Shown: positions 1-11,398, counted from the stretch's first letter. The stretch is DNA of 64,000 nucleotides from Salvia splendens (GCF_004379255.2 NC_056050.1:15183514-15247513); one strand, 5' to 3'. The notes: a model not told the origin generated them from the letters alone. Program-made: numbers and translations.

Positions 1-279
1 TCGTAGATGTTGAAGGTGATACTTTCATTATTCATTCGCAACGTAAGCTTCCCCTTTTGTACATCTATCATAGCTTCCCCAGTGGCTAAAAATGGTCTCC
101 CAAGTATCAAAGGCACCTTCTTGTCTTCTTGCATGTCCAAAATAATGAAATCAGCAGGAAAAATGAATTTTCCTACTCTTACCAAAACATCTTCTACAAT
201 CCTCCTTGGTGTTGTTGTGCTCCTATCCCCCATTTGCAAAGTGATTGATGTGGGGTGGATATTGTCAATATTGAGCTTC
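1..279 (-). pseudogene. Retropepsin (C-terminal half) of element A
   Basis: The minus strand is open through this stretch. It encodes the second half of a plant Gypsy aspartic protease: a QMGDRS segment, a VGKFIFPADF segment, then the ILGRPFLAT flap and core motif and a MIDVQKGKLTLR strand. The enzyme would cut the Gag-Pol polyprotein. The catalytic DLGAS half lies at about 1650 on the same strand, beyond the inserted solo LTR. The reading runs past position 1, so reverse transcriptase and integrase, if kept, are outside the window. Confidence 0.85.
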
Positions 280-1620
280 TGATGCACTTTTTATTAGCAC
301 TAAATAAACCTGCAAGTATACCGAGTATATATAGTATAACTAAAGATCAGGACCGGATATCGAACATAAGGAAAACAATCACAGATTGACTACCTCCTAC
401 TAACCTTCTTTCACTATTTGGAAAACCGAGAGAATTTTGGAATATTGAAAACAAGAACAACTTGAAAGCAATAAAACAACTAATTCCAAATAATTAAAGA
501 GGTAAAATATGAGAGATAAGATAATTTCAGGGATGTGCGTTCACAGTTATGGTTATACAAATTCCAACTATAATACTATAACACAATTTATATTTCGATA
601 GAACGAGTCACAAAAGTTTTGCTCATACGGCGCAAGCGTAGATTACTAACACTAGGGTTGTCAATCTTAGATCCGTAACTCCTAAAAGCTCCTAAGACCC
701 TTGAAAAATCCTCACTCTCAATTAACAGTGCCATTTTAAGGGAAGCTAATTGTAGTGTCTACTAAGTGGATCTAACTCGCAAACCTCCTCTCACGATTAT
801 GTAGCAAGTTATATTAAATCATCACCGAATGTGTCACTCAAACGTGAAGTATTATGGAACAACTTAGGGATGAAACGAAGTAAAAATAAATAGATATTAA
901 ATAAAAAATGGAATTGTATAGCCAAAGTCGTTACTAACACATCTCTAGAATCCCATGAATTTAGTTACACATAATTGAATAAGCTAAAAACATAGAATGA
1001 AGGGAAAGCAAAGTGAACATAAGAACTAAAGTAATAAAACCCATAGGTTGAATCCTTGTAGCCTTGATTTTATCTTGATTCCTTGTACAACTCTCTCAAA
1101 TTAATGCTCTACAATTATAAGGCAAAAAGAAGATTCTAATGAAGCGGTTTGAAGGGATATATATAGAGGAAAATTCGAGCTCCATCAAACAAGGCAAAAA
1201 GTGGCTAAGTTTGGTAAATCTTAGGGAGAAAGTAGGTCAATTTCGTGCGCTGTGTTTTCTCAACGGGCCGCTGCACCTTGGCCAGCGGTCGCAGCATGTT
1301 GTCCCGTATCCTCTGGATTATTTGGAGCGGTCGCTGGGCGTGTTCCTCATTCCATACACAACTTTCCCGGAGCGGACCGCTACTGGCTCAGCGGTCGCTG
1401 GCTGTGTTGCAGCGGACCGTTGGGCGTCTCGAAAGCTTCAGATTTCCAACTTCAACTTTTTACTGTCTTTTTCGGCTCAAATATGCACATTTCTCACAAA
1501 ACACGTCAAAATACCAACATAGATAAAAAAAATATGCAAAATATGGACATGAATTGTGATTTTGACATAAAAATTGGATCAAATAAAAGCCTTAAAACTG
1601 TGCAAAATCTGAGCGTATCA
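280..1620 (-). mobile_element. Solo LTR of the element A family, inserted in the protease of element A
   Basis: This 1341-bp block starts TGATGCAC and ends GCGTATCA. It is similar along its length to the LTR at 2825-4278. No primer site, polypurine tract or coding DNA adjoins it. The flanks are GCTTC (275-279) and GTTTC (1621-1625), a 5-bp TSD with one mismatch. Removing the LTR and one TSD copy brings the two halves of the protease into register. It is therefore a solo LTR left by LTR-LTR recombination. ORFs inside it on the plus strand (about 1139-1761) are LTR sequence, not genes. Confidence 0.85.
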
Positions 1621-1625
1621 GTTTC

Positions 1626-2696
1626 CTATAGAAAGATAAAAAACATTAAATTAATACTTGCTCCAAGATCACATAAATTTTCACCTTCTACATTGTTTCT
1701 CAAAACACAAGATAAAGTAAAACTCCCTGGATCTTTGTGTTTGGTGGGCAGTCCTTTCTGAATTATAGCACTGCAGTTCTCAATTAAACCAACTGTCTCG
1801 TACTTCCCCCACTTCCTCTTCTTAGCAACCACATCCTTAAGATGTTTGGCGTAATTGGGCATTTGTTGTAATGCCTCCACTAGTGGTATGTTGATGTGGA
1901 CCTTGCTCATGACCTCCAGGAATTTGGCGAACTGGGCATCTAGCTTTTTGCTTGTCAGTCGCTAGGGATAGGGGATGGTAGCAGTGTTGGAGAATTGTGG
2001 TTCTGGGAGCTGACTCCCCTTCAGCGGACCGCTGTGAGGTGGTGCAGCAGCCGCTGGTGCTGGTTCTGAATCTGGGTCTGGTTCTGGCTCAACTAGTGGT
2101 GAATTTCCCCGCGAACCACTATGGAAATGTGTAGCGGGCCGCTGGGTTTGATCGGTAGCTGGCATGGGATCGATCTGTTTCCTTTCTTTCATTTCCTTGT
2201 TCTGCCTATATCTGCTGCTTATGGAGGCTGGTATGTGGTCCCACAGCGCAGTTGCACCGTATGACAGTTTCCCTTAGGATTGATCTCTGGTAGGCTGGGA
2301 AACGTTCCTGGAGTATGCTTGCTTCCTATTGCCATGGCCAAAATCCCCATGTGGAATTCCAACTCTCTCACTTGTATGGCAAGTTTTGCCAAACTCTGCT
2401 CCAGAAGGCCAGTATTTCTTTCTAAATTTACAAATCCTTGATTTGTCACTTTTCTATTCTCTTGTACCTCAATGATGCAGATTTCTAATAGTTTCTCCCA
2501 TTTGGAGCGGGGTTGTTCCTCCATACTTGCACATGTTTCGAAATTACCATAATAATCTTGTGCAATATATGAATAATCAGAGCAGTCTATATAATAGTAT
2601 CCCCCCTTGGTCAGGGTTGTAGTACTCTTCATAATACCCTCCTTGCTGCTAATCATTGTAACCGTATGGACCCTTCATTTCTGCGAAGAAATCCAT
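1626..2696 (-). pseudogene. Shortened gag plus start of protease, element A
   Basis: Reading begins at an ATG at 2696 (MDFFAEMKGPYG), hits an in-frame stop after about 15 codons, and continues into a typical Gypsy gag C-terminus. That part has a coiled segment with LEQSLAKLAIQVREL and then SLPEINPKGNC, the usual lead-in to protease. The protease begins with CDLGASINLM, so the catalytic Asp is kept here. The large N-terminal gag domain is missing, so the leader is joined almost directly to the gag C-terminus. Several stops and frame changes (near 2219, 1962 and 1640) show decay. Confidence 0.75.
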
Positions 2697-2800
2697 AGAA
2701 ATAAAAACAAAAAAAAATACATAAATAAAAAGTGAAAGCAATAAAATCCAAAGTAGTAAAATAGTCCTTTTGAAGATATCAATCACGTAGTGAATGTTAT

Positions 2801-2818
2801 TCCCTAGCAACGGCGCCA
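2801..2818 (-). other. Primer-binding site of element A (tRNA-Asp type)
   Basis: On the minus strand this reads TGGCGCCGTTGCTAGGGA, a near-perfect match to the complement of the 3' end of plant tRNA-Asp(GUC), which gives TGGCGCCGTTGCCGGGGA. It lies six bases inside the 5' LTR (2825-4278), where first-strand synthesis is primed. It fixes the orientation of element A as minus. Confidence 0.85.
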
Positions 2819-2824
2819 AAAACT

Positions 2825-4278
2825 TGATGCACTTTTTATTAGCACTAAAAATACCTGCAAGTATACATGGTATAAATAGTATAGATAAAGGTGAGTACTG
2901 GATATTGAACATAGGGAAAACAATCACAAATTGTCTACCTTCTACTTAGCTTCTTCTACTATTTGGAAAACCGAAAGAGTTTTGGATTTTTGAAAATAAA
3001 AATAGAAATAAACAACTATTGCAGATAAAACACAGAGATAAATCAGTGGAGATAAGATAATTCCAGAGGTGTGCTTTCACAGTTATGGTTATACAAATTC
3101 CTAGTACAATACCCTAGCACAGTTATTACTTCAGTAGGACAAGTCTCCTAAGTTATGCTCATGCGATACAAACGTAGATTACTTCACTAGGGTTGTCAAT
3201 CCTAGATTCGTAACACCTAAAAGCTCCTAAGACCCTTGAAAAGTCCTCACTCGCAATTAACAGTGTCGTTTTAAGGGAAGCTAATTGTAGTGTCAACTGA
3301 GCCAATCTAACTTGCCAACCCCCTCTCACGATTATGTAGCAAGTCTATTAGATCATCACAGAATGTGTCACTCAAACGTGAAGCAATTATCCAGAACTTA
3401 GAATAGAAACGAAGTAAGAACAAAACGTATATTAAATAGAAAGGAATTGCATAACCAAAGTCGTTACTAACACATCCCTAGAATTCTTTGAATTTAGTTA
3501 CACATGGTAGAATAATCTAAAGATAGTTTTTAGGGAAATAAAAAAGAACATAAGAACTAAAGCAATAAACCCAAAGGTTGAATCCTTGTAGTCTTGATCT
3601 TCTCTTGAATCCTTCTTCAAACCATTGAACATTGATAAACAAAGAGGAACTCTCAAATATTATGCTCTAGAATTATGTAGCAAAAGAAGATTGATTTGTG
3701 GAGAGGTTTGAGAGGGTGTATAAATAGCCATAAAATCGTGCCCCCTTAATTAAGATAAAAAGTAGCCAAGTATGGTAAATCTTCGGGAGAAAGTGGGTCA
3801 AATCTGTGCGTCGCGTTTTCCCAGCGGGCTGCTGCACCTTGGCCACGGGTCGTTGTGGGTTGATCCGTAGCTTCTGCCCCTTGAACAGCGATTGTTGCAC
3901 GTTGTGTCAGCGGTCGTTGGCAATCATCCCGTAGCTTCTGGATCTCTTGGAGCGGTCATTGCGCACATCCCAGGGGTCGCTGGGCGTGTTCCTCTTTTCA
4001 GCATAACATTCCCGGAGCAGACCGCTACTGGCTCACCGGTCGGTAGCTGCCAGCTATCGGTGGTTGTGTTGCAGCGGACCACTACACATCGCGAAAGCTC
4101 TATATTTCTAACTTCGAATTTTATCTATCTTTTTAGACTCAAATATGCACATTTCTCACAAAACACGTAAAAATACCAAAATAGATAAAATATGCAATTA
4201 ATGGACGTGTAGTGCAACTTTGACACTAAAAAAGGACCAAATAAAGGCCTTAAAACAGTGCAGAATCTGAGCGTATTA
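2825..4278 (-). repeat. 5' LTR of element A
   Basis: This 1454-bp LTR begins TGATGCAC and ends GCGTATTA (the terminal CA has become TA). It is homologous to the solo LTR at 280-1620 but about 110 bp longer, mainly in a GC-rich part at 3820-4080 where short motifs such as AGCGGTCGCTGG recur. It directly adjoins the primer site at 2801-2818. Confidence 0.85.
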
Positions 4279-4324
4279 GAGAGTTAAGTTCTCGAGTAGC
4301 TACAAGGGCACGCACCTGACTGAC

Positions 4325-4936
4325 TCTGATCCTTGAAGTCGTTGCTGACAAACGACTTTAGGTATGGCATGCTTACTTCTATGTGGTTGGGTCTAACAAT
4401 GATACTATCATTGTCTTGATCCAGTCACCTTTTTAAACAAACTGTGTAGTGGTAAAGCCCTGGGCATTGAATTCACAACCAATGACCGACAATATCATAT
4501 AAGGTACTACTTGGCATATGACATATACCCGAAGTGGCCTATGTTTGTGAAGTTGGTTATTTGCCCGACTGATGAGAATCAAGCTTTGTTTGCTTAAAGG
4601 CAAGAGACTGTGTGGAACAGAGTCGAGCAAGCATTTTGTGTGCTGCAATCACGGTAGGAAATATTGAGGTCCAACGTGTTTTTGGTACAATCCTGTATTT
4701 CTGATATCATGTATGCATGTACTAATGCATAATATGATAATCGATGATGAAGGTGCATGAGCGATCAATTGGGGAGATGAGAAAGTTGGATCTAACTCTA
4801 GAGTTGCTCACAAGCTCCAACATCCGAGTGCACTACCCTAATTCGAAGAGTTTCTGCATTGATGAGTTACAATGCAAAAGGAACGTGCCTACCTACAATT
4901 CCAGCGGATTTTATAGAAGAAATTTGGATCCGTAGT
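4325..4936 (+). pseudogene. PIF/Harbinger transposase (DDE) C-terminal remnant
   Basis: Conceptual reading with stops and frame changes gives the C-terminal part of a plant PIF/Harbinger transposase. Recognisable pieces are a VADKRL strand, a GSNNDTII motif, YYLAYDIYPKWPMFVK (family form YYLADGIYPEWPIFVK), a VEQAFCVLQSR segment (family form VERAFGVLQARW), SDIMYACT, and an IDDEG segment. The final DFIEEIW resembles the usual DLIEHIW terminus. In-frame stops and lost tryptophans show it is dead. No terminal repeats were found. It starts just after the LTR of element A, which may have removed the upstream part. Confidence 0.8.
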
Positions 4937-5367
4937 CATTGAGATTTTTGCTTGTAGTTTTTATTTCTTTAACCTGATTTTGTGGCTGTTTTGCGACTGA
5001 CTTATTACAAGTGTTATGGCTTAAATATTTAAAATGCTGATGTGATAGGAGAAGAAAGAAATGGGTTGCGACTGATTTTGTAGCTGTATTTTAAGCCTTT
5101 GATATGGCAAAATACAATTGGTAATGTTAGCATATTCAATGCTCATATAAAATTAAAATCTAATTCTACTTCATGAGGTGTTGGGGACGTGGCTTCAACA
5201 TTATTGCTACTTATCTTGTTGATCATACCATTCTTACTCCATCCTTACATGCAAGTAATATGTAATCTTCTGTTGGATTTGGAGTTGGAAAAGATAAAAA
5301 CAACTTCTTATTCATGGAAATACAAATTGGAAACAAAACGTAAAAAGAAAAACAAATTACAAACAGA
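4937..5367. other. Intergenic DNA between the transposase remnant and the PME gene
   Basis: This AT-rich stretch lies 3' of the pectin methylesterase gene. Short ORFs occur but none resembles a protein family. Nothing else was recognised. Confidence 0.5.
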
Positions 5368-5373
5368 TTTATT
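5368..5373 (-). promoter_or_regulatory. Poly(A) signal of the PME gene
   Basis: The plus strand reads TTTATT, giving AATAAA on the coding strand, about 27 bases after the TGA stop at 5400-5402. This is a plausible near-upstream element for plant 3'-end formation. Plant signals are degenerate, so this is suggestive only. Confidence 0.4.
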
Positions 5374-5399
5374 CATCAAAATACACAACTATGGGCAAA

Positions 5400-8300
5400 T
5401 CAAAGCCCAAGAGAGAAGGGGAAGCCGGTCGCCTGCAGCCAATTCCCACCACCGATAAAATTCCCGGCAGTGAACGGCTGCGCCTGCGACGCGCTCGTCA
5501 GCACCCTAAACCCTCCCCACTTGACCCTATTCCCCGTGGGAGCGCCGGCGCCGGTGTTCTGATACTCAGCATAGAAAAGAGTAGCAAGAGCGAAGTTGCC
5601 ATTCCATTCATACCACCCAGCCGGATGGATCACATTGCTGATGTCACTCTGCATCACCACCGTTCTCGAATATTCCTTCCACGGCCGCCCGAGGTACGTC
5701 GGGAAGCTGCTCTGCACGGGCTTGAGGTCCGAAGTGGCGCCTATGCGGCACTTCTGGATGACGATGCCCGTGTTCTGGTTGGGGTCGTCACGGCCCTGGG
5801 CTGTCACCATGTTGCGCTGGCCCGAGTTGGGGCGGCGCGCGTGGATGTCACAGTTCTGGAGGACCGCGTTGGCGTTGCCGAAGATGAAGTCGACTGTGCC
5901 GGCGATGATGCAGCCGGTGTAGAACTGGCGGAGGGAGTGGACGTAGAGGGTGTCCTGGTAGGCAAGCATGTCGCACCGGTAGAAGGCGCAGAGGTCTGCG
6001 TTCACGCGAAGGGCCACGGCTTGGTGCTTTGACGGACCTGCCGTGTTTTGGAAGGTGATGTCCCGGGCCAAAAACCCGCCGCCAACCACCGCTGCACGCA
6101 TCAAAATTCTATATTTAGTATCACCGTTAAAAATATAAGATAGGATCATGACCTTAAATTTATGTTCATTTAATCATAAAAAAAAATCTTCAAGAATTGA
6201 TAGATCCTTTGTCCTACACTTTAATTAGTGAATCTTAGTTTATTATCTCAAACTTTTATTGATGAAAATTGGAAAAAAAATGATTGAATACCAGTATGAA
6301 TTAATTGATAGTATTTCCATACTTTCGAAATTAATTCTTGAGATATTTCTGTTATACTCGTATGGACATAAATTCGTTTCGTCCTATGTCTAAGTTTAAT
6401 TTTGTTAACATCTTAATAATTTACTTATTCTTAAAGTAGAAGAAGATATATCGGGGAAACTTATGAGACAGATGTGTGCATAGAAAATGAGCTCATGTAT
6501 TGTATCAATAATATTAATTAAAATAAATAATAAAATAAATTAATTAATCAACTATGTAAAATAGAGACCCATATTAAAATAAGAAAAAATGTTATCATGA
6601 CCTGAATTTCTTATGGAAGAAAACTTGTATAAACTAGATATGTGTATAATTTAGTTTGATATTTAAAAATGTTTTTGTCTTATTGTACCGACGCCTATTT
6701 TTCACCAAAACTAGGCTACCATTTATAAGTTATATACCACAAACATAAATTTATTTAGTCAGTACGCATACGTTTCCCCATAGCTGTAGTGATACAACAA
6801 TTTAAATTGGAGAAAAGTCAGAAATGGTTTATACCATATCCAAAGAATTTAGGATCAGTTTATGGCCCCATAGATTTAAAGCCTCGAAATAACAATAATA
6901 GTCCAAAAACATCAATTTCTTTCCAGCACATCACCGTTTTGTCTCCATCTCCTCAACATGTAAAGTTTAAAAAATATGTGACTGAAATAAATGAGTGTTA
7001 AATCATTAGATTTTGGATGACCATAATTACATTAGGCAAACAAACTTGGTCTCAGTTAAATAAGTGTTAATCATAGTTTACCGTCCCAATTAAAAGTATT
7101 TTCCAAAATAATGTCATTCCTTTTAAAATCCTTGTTACTTTGAAAACGATTTTTACCCCCCACGTATTCTTAAACCGGAATTCCGATGCTTAGAGCACTA
7201 CAACAAAAGAAAATAGCTAATATTTCTAATCCTATTAAAGATGAGGATTTGTGTATTTAATTATACCACTAATGCTTCATAAAGTGTTCATATTATTAAT
7301 TTAGAAAGACAAATAGAAGCGTCCAAAAAGAGCAAATTATTAAGATAATTTTTCTTCAATTTAAAAACGCTTTCTTTTGCATCATGAATTATGTTTATTT
7401 TTAAAAAATTTCATATGCTAGGGATTGAGCCCTAAATCTTAAAATCTATTACGTCTCAATTTTTATGTGCTTAAAACACTCCTCCAATATCATTCAAAAT
7501 GTCCACTTTCTATATTTGAAAATAAGTCTTTCTCTCATTTCACCTTATTAAAATATTCATTTCTTTATACTTACTCTACTTAACAAAATTCCTCATAAAA
7601 TCCCGGTGTCACTCAAGAATGTGGATATTTTGAGTGGGACGGAAGTAGTAAGTTTTTTAATGGAATATTCAAGCTAAATCATTGATCGTTAATTATTGAA
7701 TAAAGAAGGTAAAAACTAACCAACAGTTGCCGAATTGAAGGTGGTGCTGCCGTCGACGACGTTCCTGCTGGCTGTGATAATGGTCGTCGTCCGGCCATCT
7801 CCGACGAACATCAAGTTGGTCTTCCTCCTCGGTATTTCCACATTCTCTCTATAAACCCCCGCCTTAATCCTAATCACATACCTCCGGCTACTCCCCTCTG
7901 GGGCCGCCGCCACAGCCGCCGCCACCGTCCGGTGGTCCCCACTCCCGTCCGCCGCCACCGTCACATCTGGCGTCACCGTCGTCGCCTGCAGCAGCCGCCT
8001 ATCCCCCGCCGACAACCACTCCGGCCACTCCCCTTGCTCCTCCGCCAGCGTCCTCCCCTCCGACTTGAGCTTCGTCGCGACTTCGTGGTCGGACAAATTC
8101 TTGATTATGGCCATCACATTGCTGACGAGGCGGAACACGTGCATCTGGCCCGCGATGAGCGCCTCGCGCACCTTCTTATCCGCGCCGTCGTGGGAGAAGC
8201 CGTCCAGGCAAGACTCCTGGTGTTGGCAAATGAAAAAAATATAAAAAATATTATAGTATCACACATCAAAACTGAAATCATCATTATATAAGTCTCATCA

Positions 8301-8813
8301 TACCTGGTTGGTCTGGGCGGCGCTGAGAAGAGTGAGGAGGTTCTCCTTATGCGCGGCGAGGGAGTAGTTCTTGAAGCCGAAGTCCTCGAGCTCCAGCTCG
8401 CTCTCGTGGAGCTCCTCCAGCGTGTCGTCGACCATGTCGAAGCAGTCGTGGAGGGCGACCCTCTCGCGGCGCGTCAGCGTCTTGCGCTGCTCGCGGCTGA
8501 TCTTCTTCAGGGTGAAGAAGTTGCGCTCCACGGTGTAGATCGTGTAATTGAGGGCCGCGATCAGCACATCCTTGCTGCTCTTCACTGCGGCAGAAGGGGC
8601 GGCCGAAGCGACCGTGGAGAGGCACAGCTCCGGGTACAATGTGGCGGCGCAGGTGGACCTCACGACGGAGGAGGCGGCGTGGGAGGTGGCGCTGGTGTGG
8701 CGGTGGGCGAGGGGGATGGAAACCGCTGCCACCACTAGGAGAGAGAGGAATGCGGAGAGGATTAGGATTTTTCGTTTGTTTTTGTGTTGCTTTTGGGCTT
8801 GGATGTTTTCCAT
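5400..8813 (-). CDS. Pectin methylesterase, type II (PMEI-PME); three exons 8813-8304, 8216-7721, 6091-5400
   Basis: The spliced CDS encodes 565 residues and de-esterifies homogalacturonan in the cell wall. Residues 16-35 form a hydrophobic signal or anchor after a basic N-terminus. A PMEI-like pro-region (about 50-205) keeps four Cys (C55, C64, one in LHDCFDM, C173). RRLL (243-246) is the expected subtilase processing site. The catalytic domain (about 250-565) carries GVYRENVEI (290), QAVALR (Q359), YQDTLY (Q381, D382 acid/base), GTVDFIFG (D403 nucleophile) and YLGRPW (R471, W473); all key residues are present. Exon 1 ends TNQ and exon 2 starts ESCLDGF, a conserved PME splice position. Introns are GT/AG: 8217-8303 (87 bp) and 6092-7720 (1629 bp). 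The start is the first ATG, just before the anchor. Length fits the family (about 550-590). Exons are much more GC-rich than introns, and long antisense ORFs over them are shadows. The exact paralogue is unknown. Confidence 0.95.
6092..7720 (-). other. Intron 2 of the PME gene
   Basis: This 1629-bp AT-rich intron starts GTTAGT (coding strand, at 7720) and ends GTGCAG (at 6092). It interrupts a codon after its first base, inside the conserved stretch SATVAVVG. A Stowaway-like MITE occupies about 7479-7646. No coding signal was seen in the rest. Confidence 0.85.
7479..7646. repeat. Stowaway-like MITE in PME intron 2
   Basis: The ends are imperfect inverted repeats: the left starts CTCCTCCAATATCATTC, and the right, read in reverse, starts CTTCCGTCCCACTCAAAA. 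The interior has the CCACTTTCTATATTTGAAAA motif shared with a second copy at about 14628-14805. Boundaries are approximate. Confidence 0.5.
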
Positions 8814-8902
8814 CGTTGATTGTGTCGGTGGGAGAAGAGAAGCACTATATGATTCAGAGGTCTGTGGAACAAATTAGATTATCTAATATTACATATATAT
8901 AC
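8814..8902 (-). promoter_or_regulatory. Candidate PME core promoter and short 5' UTR
   Basis: A TATATATA run lies at about 8891-8902, roughly 80 bases upstream of the ATG at 8813. With the usual 30-base spacing, transcription would start near 8860 and leave a 5' UTR of about 50 bases. The placement follows plant TATA rules; nothing else supports it. Confidence 0.35.
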
Positions 8903-9086
8903 ACAAACAAGATATTAGTGTGGTGTAGTAGAATAGTAGTCCTCCATATCTTTTGTTGCCACCAAATAAGATGACCTCACGTATTATTCGTCACAACTTG
9001 TTCATCCCATCCCCATTTTTTGTTTTTACATTTTATCCTTTATTCTTAATAGTAACCATGAAATAAAAACAAGATATTAACTTATA

Positions 9087-9321
9087 CTTCCTCCGTCCTA
9101 TAAAAATATATAAATTTAAAATGGTACGAGAATTAATGCACAATTGGTAAAGTAGGAAAAAGTAGAAAATGATAGTTAAAGTATTGTTAATGGATAGTAG
9201 GACCCACGTTATTATTATATATGGGTAATAAGTTGATGACAACTTTTCATAAATAGAAATGTTCATATTTTTATGGGACGGACGAAAATAAAAAATATAC
9301 ATATTTATGGGACGAATAGAG
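9087..9321. repeat. Stowaway (Tc1/mariner) MITE
   Basis: This 235-bp element is flanked by TA (9085-9086 and 9322-9323). The left end starts CTTCCTCCGTCCTATAAA and the right end, reversed, starts CTCTATTCGTCCCATAAA, the plant Stowaway signature. The interior is AT-rich and non-coding. It lies upstream of the PME gene. Confidence 0.7.
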
Positions 9322-10254
9322 TATAGCTTTGAATATGATTTTCTTGATGTTAGAACCCATTTGATGACTATATATATACAACTTCATCCATCCTAAAATA
9401 TTTCTTTTATTACTATCATATTTAAAAAATTATTAATATTTAAAGACTAAAGTGGAGAATAAAGTATACTAGAAAATAAAATATTAGAGTGAAATAGGAA
9501 TAAAGTATGAGAGAAAACAAAGTTTTTTCTAAAAAAAATAAATGGCCAACTAACTTGAGAAAAACCAAAAAGAAAATACGACTCAACTACCTTGAGACAA
9601 AGAGAGTATGATATAAAAGCGACTAGAACAAACAATAAACTCTAGCTAAGCCGGAACCAAAAAAATTACTCCACAATTCATTGTTATCACGTGTCTTAAA
9701 AATCCACCACTTTCTACCCTTGTTATTTTCATTTCATATATTAGGAATGTGATCAAACACAAACTCTAAATATTGTACAAACTCCAAACTATGATCTGGA
9801 CCGTAAGAAAATGTCAACAGATGACAAAATAGTAGCAACAGAAAATGTCAACACGGTATCAACAGTTGATGTTGTGTTGATATTGTATTGATATTTTTTG
9901 TTGTTACTCCCTTCGTTTCTCCATAGTTGAGTCATTTTTCCATTTTGGAAAGTTCCCATCATACCCTTTTCTTACCCTTTTGCCGTCTTGGGCCCGCAGA
10001 TAATGCCTCAAAATGTGCAGATACGTATTTTACTAATTTGGTGGGATACTATTCCTATTTCAAGTTATGGATCCAGATAAAATAAAAAATCTCCTTCATA
10101 CCCTTTTCTTACCCTTTTGACGTCAATCTTCCATTCACAACAATCCTCCATCGTTGACGCTAGGGCATCGATTCGCTTAGAATTTCATCTGGTCAGTTCT
10201 TCATTTTCCGTTCTTTCTCTATTTTTTTTTTTAAAATTTAACTTCATATATTTA
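9322..10254. other. Intergenic, AT-rich, with possible MITE remnants
   Basis: No gene was recognised. About 9376-9606 may be another MITE: the left has CTTCATCCATCCTAAAA, and the right end reads back as CTCTCTTTGTCTC. A CTCCCTTCGTTTC-type end occurs near 9906. About 9845-9895 holds a small inverted-repeat cluster of TATCAACA and TGTTGATA words. Confidence 0.4.
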
Positions 10255-10392
10255 TATCATATATATGAAGGAGGAAATTACAAATCAACTCCTATAACAA
10301 GGAGGAAAGACAAATTACGCCACCCAGGGTTCGAACTCGAGACCTCCAGGATGGACGAGGTATCCAGCACCCTTTACCGCTAATCTATTATC
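10255..10392 (-). mobile_element. Probable tRNA-derived SINE remnant
   Basis: On the minus strand TAGCGGTAAAGGGTGCTGG resembles a pol III A box. About 35 bases later GAGTTCGAACCCTGGG is a near-perfect B box (consensus GGTTCGANNCC). The order and spacing fit a tRNA-like SINE head. The 3' side runs into CT-rich and AT-rich sequence (plus 10215-10270). Target duplications were not identified, so the ends are approximate. Confidence 0.5.
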
Positions 10393-11398
10393 TTTTTCAC
10401 CATGACATTCTTTGTGAGTTATCTATTTGTTGTCTATTATGATTGAATTTTTCTACCCCCAATTCAATGTAATTGATGTGTTTCAAATATATTTGTAGCC
10501 TATTGTGATTGAATTTTTCTATCCCCAATTGAATAGATATAAATCATGCGATTGAATTTTTCTGGCCACAATTCCAGAAAAATTATGTTTCTGTTTTATT
10601 TTTTGATGTGTCTTTCTTTTAAAATATGTTTCATTTCATATGTAGAGACATGGTGCCGGGGCATGATGACACGATGTTGGTGCTAGATTGCAGCTGTGGA
10701 GGGGAAAATGTCTTTAGTGTGTGAGCAAGGCTGCACAATCATGGTGCAATGACTCCAGAAAAAATTTGAATTCCAACTAGTTCTAATTTTCATAGCTATT
10801 GTGCTTGAATTATTTATATTTGCAATACGTAGTGGAACTAGTATGTAGTATTATTATTACTCCTTTTTTATATTTCTGTTTTGGTGAACAAGTTGAACAT
10901 GATGTGCATGTTTTGTTAGCTATCTTTTGAAATACTTGCAAACTACTTCTCGAGTACACGTCATTACATATTGCAAATATATGTGCTCCATCAGTGAAGG
11001 ATCTGTCACCTGGGTTATGTAGCATTTTCTCAGGCATGTTAAAAACTGGAAAATCAGAAAACTTTTTTGGCTGTGTAGTTTATGATTATTTTTGCTTTTA
11101 ATGAATGGTCGTTGCTTTCTTGTGTGTTTGCCTGATGGTAGGGTGAGTTTTACCTTAAATGCTAGGTGAGTTTTACCTAAGAGCTCTACTCTCAGAGAAA
11201 TCTCTATTTTACTTAGAATCAAAAGCCTTGATGTTTACTAATATTCACATTTGCAAATGGATGGCAGTGTCCAAATGTTGATTATGCAGTAAAAGGCAAC
11301 AGAGATTGGGATAAATGTTCAAAAATTATATCTGATCTGGGGAATATGAATATCGACTAGCTAGCAAGAAGACAAAAATAAGAAGAAATCAACAAATT
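10393..11398. other. Intergenic; short dispersed repeat only
   Basis: The 14-base word GATTGAATTTTTCT recurs three times (near 10441, 10507 and 10551), twice followed by a form of CCCCAATT. The ORFs on the minus strand at 10810-11222 match no family recognised here. Part of this may be 3' sequence of the RAD23-like fragment that ends at 11399. Confidence 0.35.

Larger units (their letters stand above)
1..4278 (-). mobile_element. Athila/Tat-like Ty3/Gypsy element A, truncated by the window edge
   Basis: A minus-strand LTR retrotransposon enters at its 5' LTR (2825-4278). It then shows a primer-binding site, a shortened gag, and the start of protease, and leaves the window at position 1. A solo LTR of the same family (280-1620) splits the protease region. 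The family call rests on the tRNA-Asp primer site, the DLGAS-type retropepsin and the gag C-terminal style, all typical of non-chromovirus plant Gypsy elements. Athila cannot be separated from Tat without a tree. The 3' LTR and the far TSD lie outside the window. Stops and deletions make this copy non-coding. Confidence 0.85.

Noticed and set aside
1139..1761. Overlapping plus-strand ORFs of up to 169 codons
   Set aside because: They lie inside the solo LTR and cross its end into inverted gag-protease DNA; no family resemblance.
5391..6032. 213-codon plus-strand ORF
   Set aside because: Antisense to PME exon 3; GC-rich codons on the true strand create open antisense frames.
8349..8877. Several ORFs on both strands over PME exon 1
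   Set aside because: Shadows of the PMEI pro-region exon; no independent start context or homology.
10320..10392. A tRNA gene suggested by the B-box-like GTTCGAA
   Set aside because: No cloverleaf or anticodon arm could be built; it fits a tRNA-derived SINE better.
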